Shown here: positions 22,901 to 24,728 of the stretch, piece after piece
Layout: each line of letters begins with the position of its first letter
How positions within the stretch are numbered: the first letter of the stretch is position 1
Origin: an uncultured Mailhella sp.
GTDB lineage: Bacteria > Desulfobacterota > Desulfovibrionia > Desulfovibrionales > Desulfovibrionaceae
DNA: 24,728 bases
NCBI GenBank assembly: GCA_910577155.1
Contig: CAJTMS010000033.1
Coordinates: 1 to 24,728 of the forward strand
Direction: 5' to 3'
Position numbers and translations under genes: made by a program
Notes under the pieces: generated by a model
Databases searched by the model: none
The model's input: the letters and a program-made list of their open reading frames with translations, nothing else
What the model was told of the DNA's origin: nothing

Positions 22901-23566
22901 ATGATTAGAGAATTGATTGTTATTGATGAAGAAAAATGCAATGGATGCGGACTTTGTGTCAGTGCCTGTCATGAATCAGCCCTTGTCATTGAAAATAAGA
23001 AAGCAAAACTTATACGTGATGATTATTGTGACGGGCTGGGAAATTGTTTGCCTGCCTGTCCTCAGAATGCAATCAGCTTTGTTGAAAGAGAAGCATTGCC
23101 CTATAATGGAAGAAATAAACATAACCAAAAATCCTGCGTCAAATCTGATATAAATTTCAATAGCATAAAAGAATTGCAGGACAAAATTTTAAATCCTTCA
23201 CAAATATATTCAAAACTCACGCAATGGCCTTTAAAAATGCATTTGGTTCCTGTAAATGCATTTTTAAAAAATGCAGATTTACTGATTGCTGCAGACTGTT
23301 CTGCTTTTGCCTATGGAAATTTCCATCATGAATTTATCCAAGGGAGAATCGTACTTATCTTTTGCCCTCAACTTAATGATAGTGATTATTCTGATAAATT
23401 AGCAGAAATAATACAATATAATTCCACAAAAAAAATTATTGTCACCCAAATGTCTTTTCACTGCTGTACCGGTATTGAAGATATGGTAAAAAAAGCTATT
23501 GAAGACAGCGGCATGGATGTGTTGCTGATTGTAAAAACCTTTTCCAGTGATGGAAGAATTGTTTAA
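22901..23566 (+). CDS. Ferredoxin-like iron-sulfur protein with C-terminal domain
   Basis: 221 residues. The N-terminal ferredoxin part has Cys13, Cys16, Cys19 and Cys23, a standard [4Fe-4S] set. A second set (Cys43, Cys49, Cys53) lacks the Cys expected at position 46, where a Leu stands (CDGLGNCLPACP). The C-terminal domain (about 95-221; QWPLKMHLVPVNAFLKNADLLIAADCSAFAYGNFH) resembles, from memory, proteins encoded beside hybrid-cluster protein genes in Desulfovibrio and clostridia, but no hcp gene is in this window. Likely a redox carrier or sensor. Downstream by 38 bases is the AI-2E-family permease. The ribosome site is GGAG nine bases upstream. Confidence 0.85.
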   Translation: MIRELIVIDEEKCNGCGLCVSACHESALVIENKKAKLIRDDYCDGLGNCLPACPQNAISFVEREALPYNGRNKHNQKSCVKSDINFNSIKELQDKILNPSQIYSKLTQWPLKMHLVPVNAFLKNADLLIAADCSAFAYGNFHHEFIQGRIVLIFCPQLNDSDYSDKLAEIIQYNSTKKIIVTQMSFHCCTGIEDMVKKAIEDSGMDVLLIVKTFSSDGRIV

Positions 23567-23604
23567 GGAGCATCTGTTTCTCTCTATTGAGCAAAGGCTA
23601 TACC

Positions 23605-24675
23605 ATGCAGCACTCCCTTGAGTTTCGGTCTTTTTTGCTTTTTTTAGCATTTGTTAGCTTATTGTTTTTTCTCTTGTTAATGCCTTTTTCAGGGGCGATT
23701 TTTTGGGCAATAGCGTTGGCGATTATTTTTGCTCCGCTGCAAAAGTATTTTGTTAACCATGTTAAATGGAAAAACCTTGCAACGCTTTGTACGCTTGGCT
23801 GCTGTGCACTGATTGTGGTTTTGCCTTTTTTATTTATTATCAGTTCCGTTATTGGTGAATGTGTTAAAATTTATACAGCTTTAAATTCCGGTTCAACAAA
23901 TTTAACCCAATACCTTGATGAAATCCAAAAAGCATATCCTTTTATACAGGATATGCTGAAGCAATTAAATATTGAACCCGGACTCATCACACAAAAAATC
24001 AGTGAATATGCTTTAAAAATCAGCGGATATATTGCAGCACAAACAGTACATATCGGGCAGGGAACTATCTCCTTTATTGTTCAGATTTGTATCATGCTTT
24101 ATATTGCCTTCTTTATGATGCGGGACAGCAAATCACTTATTGCCAAACTGCATAAAGCACTGCCTTTAGGACACAAAAGAGAACAATTGCTTTTTGCAAA
24201 ATTTTCGGAAGTTACCCGTGCAACGATAAAGGGCAGTTTGGTTATTGCCATTGTGCAGGGATTTATCGGAGGACTTGTTTTTTATTTTTTAAATGTCAGC
24301 TCTGCGTTATTGTGGGGCGTTGTCATGACGTTTTTTTCCCTTATTCCCATGGTTGGAGCAAGCATTGTATGGCTTCCTGTCTGTGTTTATTTTTTTGCTG
24401 TTGGTGAAACAATGAATGCGTGTATTCTGCTCTTTTTCGGAGCTGTTGTCATCGGACTTATGGATAATATTTTACGTCCTGTTTTGGTTGGACGGGATAC
24501 AAAGCTTCCCGACTATGTGATATTGCTTTCTACACTTGGAGGTTTTAGCCTGTTCGGCATGAACGGATTTGTGGTGGGACCGCTTGTGGCAACACTTTTT
24601 ATTGCCAGCTGGGAAATTTTCACGTTGGAATTTAACGATGATGATTATGAAGAACAGGAAACAGAAAGCAAATAA
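23605..24675 (+). CDS. AI-2E-family (YdiK/PerM-like) membrane transporter
   Basis: 356 residues from the ATG at 23605; an in-frame TTG six codons earlier lies over the ribosome site (AAAGG) and is rejected. About eight membrane segments with a hydrophilic central stretch (about 90-140). Family hallmarks are visible: the segment TRATIKGSLVIAIVQGFIGG, the SLIPMVGASIVWLP loop, and DNILRPVLVGRDTKLPDYVILLS. The C-terminal tail is acidic (DDDYEEQETE). Members include the AI-2 exporter TqsA and Na+/H+ antiporters, so the substrate cannot be inferred. A terminator follows. Confidence 0.9.
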   Translation: MQHSLEFRSFLLFLAFVSLLFFLLLMPFSGAIFWAIALAIIFAPLQKYFVNHVKWKNLATLCTLGCCALIVVLPFLFIISSVIGECVKIYTALNSGSTNLTQYLDEIQKAYPFIQDMLKQLNIEPGLITQKISEYALKISGYIAAQTVHIGQGTISFIVQICIMLYIAFFMMRDSKSLIAKLHKALPLGHKREQLLFAKFSEVTRATIKGSLVIAIVQGFIGGLVFYFLNVSSALLWGVVMTFFSLIPMVGASIVWLPVCVYFFAVGETMNACILLFFGAVVIGLMDNILRPVLVGRDTKLPDYVILLSTLGGFSLFGMNGFVVGPLVATLFIASWEIFTLEFNDDDYEEQETESK

Positions 24676-24705
24676 AATAGGTTTTAGTTTTTTTACAAAA
24701 AGAAA

Positions 24706-24728
24706 AAGCCCCATAACGGGGCTTATTT
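24706..24728 (+). terminator. Terminator after the AI-2E-family gene
   Basis: Arms AAGCCCC / GGGGCTT with a 5-base loop, preceded by an A run and followed by T-rich sequence that is cut by the window end. Confidence 0.75.

Overview
The window looks like a chromosomal segment of a low-GC, anaerobic Desulfovibrio-like bacterium (Desulfovibrionaceae or a close relative). The main reason is the gene order desulfoferrodoxin - rubredoxin - rubredoxin:oxygen oxidoreductase, whose metal ligands fall at the residue numbers I recall for the Desulfovibrio proteins. A CydAB-type bd oxidase and a ferredoxin-like protein fit the same picture. No species is claimed.

Layout. (1) 95-5875, minus strand: hisH-hisF and a glycine-zipper lipoprotein, ending at a UUCG-loop terminator near 3905. 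Then rarD-like, ispG and proS, ending at a terminator near 95-124. (2) 5914-11736, plus strand: serS, then an oxygen-defence block dfx-rub-roo-cydA-cydB. A promoter overlapping a Fur/PerR-like palindrome precedes dfx. A long hairpin lies between rub and roo, and a terminator-like hairpin lies between roo and cydA. (3) 11740-14505, accessory patch: a broken IS200-type transposase remnant, short decayed ORFs, two ribbon-helix-helix genes (one with two RHH domains in one chain) with no intact toxin, an hsp20 gene with operator and leader hairpin, an unrecognised 54-aa gene, and tRNA-Ala(GGC). (4) 14620-20810, minus strand: an araC-family gene broken by two small indels, then a compact unit (transcribed in the order unknown 576-aa protein, rsmE, rarA, plsC, rsmG). 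(5) 20865-24728: a 24-bp perfect palindrome in the divergent region, a double-GAF protein, two convergent small membrane genes, a ferredoxin-like protein, and an AI-2E-family permease.

Functionally, the core of the window combines translation and RNA-modification housekeeping (proS, serS, rsmE, rsmG, tRNA-Ala) with a dedicated O2/superoxide removal unit. In that unit desulfoferrodoxin reduces superoxide, rubredoxin carries electrons, Roo reduces O2 in the cytoplasm and CydAB reduces O2 at the membrane. The most novel-looking parts are the continuous dfx-rub-roo-cydAB arrangement with internal hairpins, the tandem-RHH locus next to IS debris, the unrecognised 576-aa protein, and the 54-aa gene with its own well-formed promoter. 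I did not find a clear new defence or mobile system; most of the window is recognisable housekeeping.
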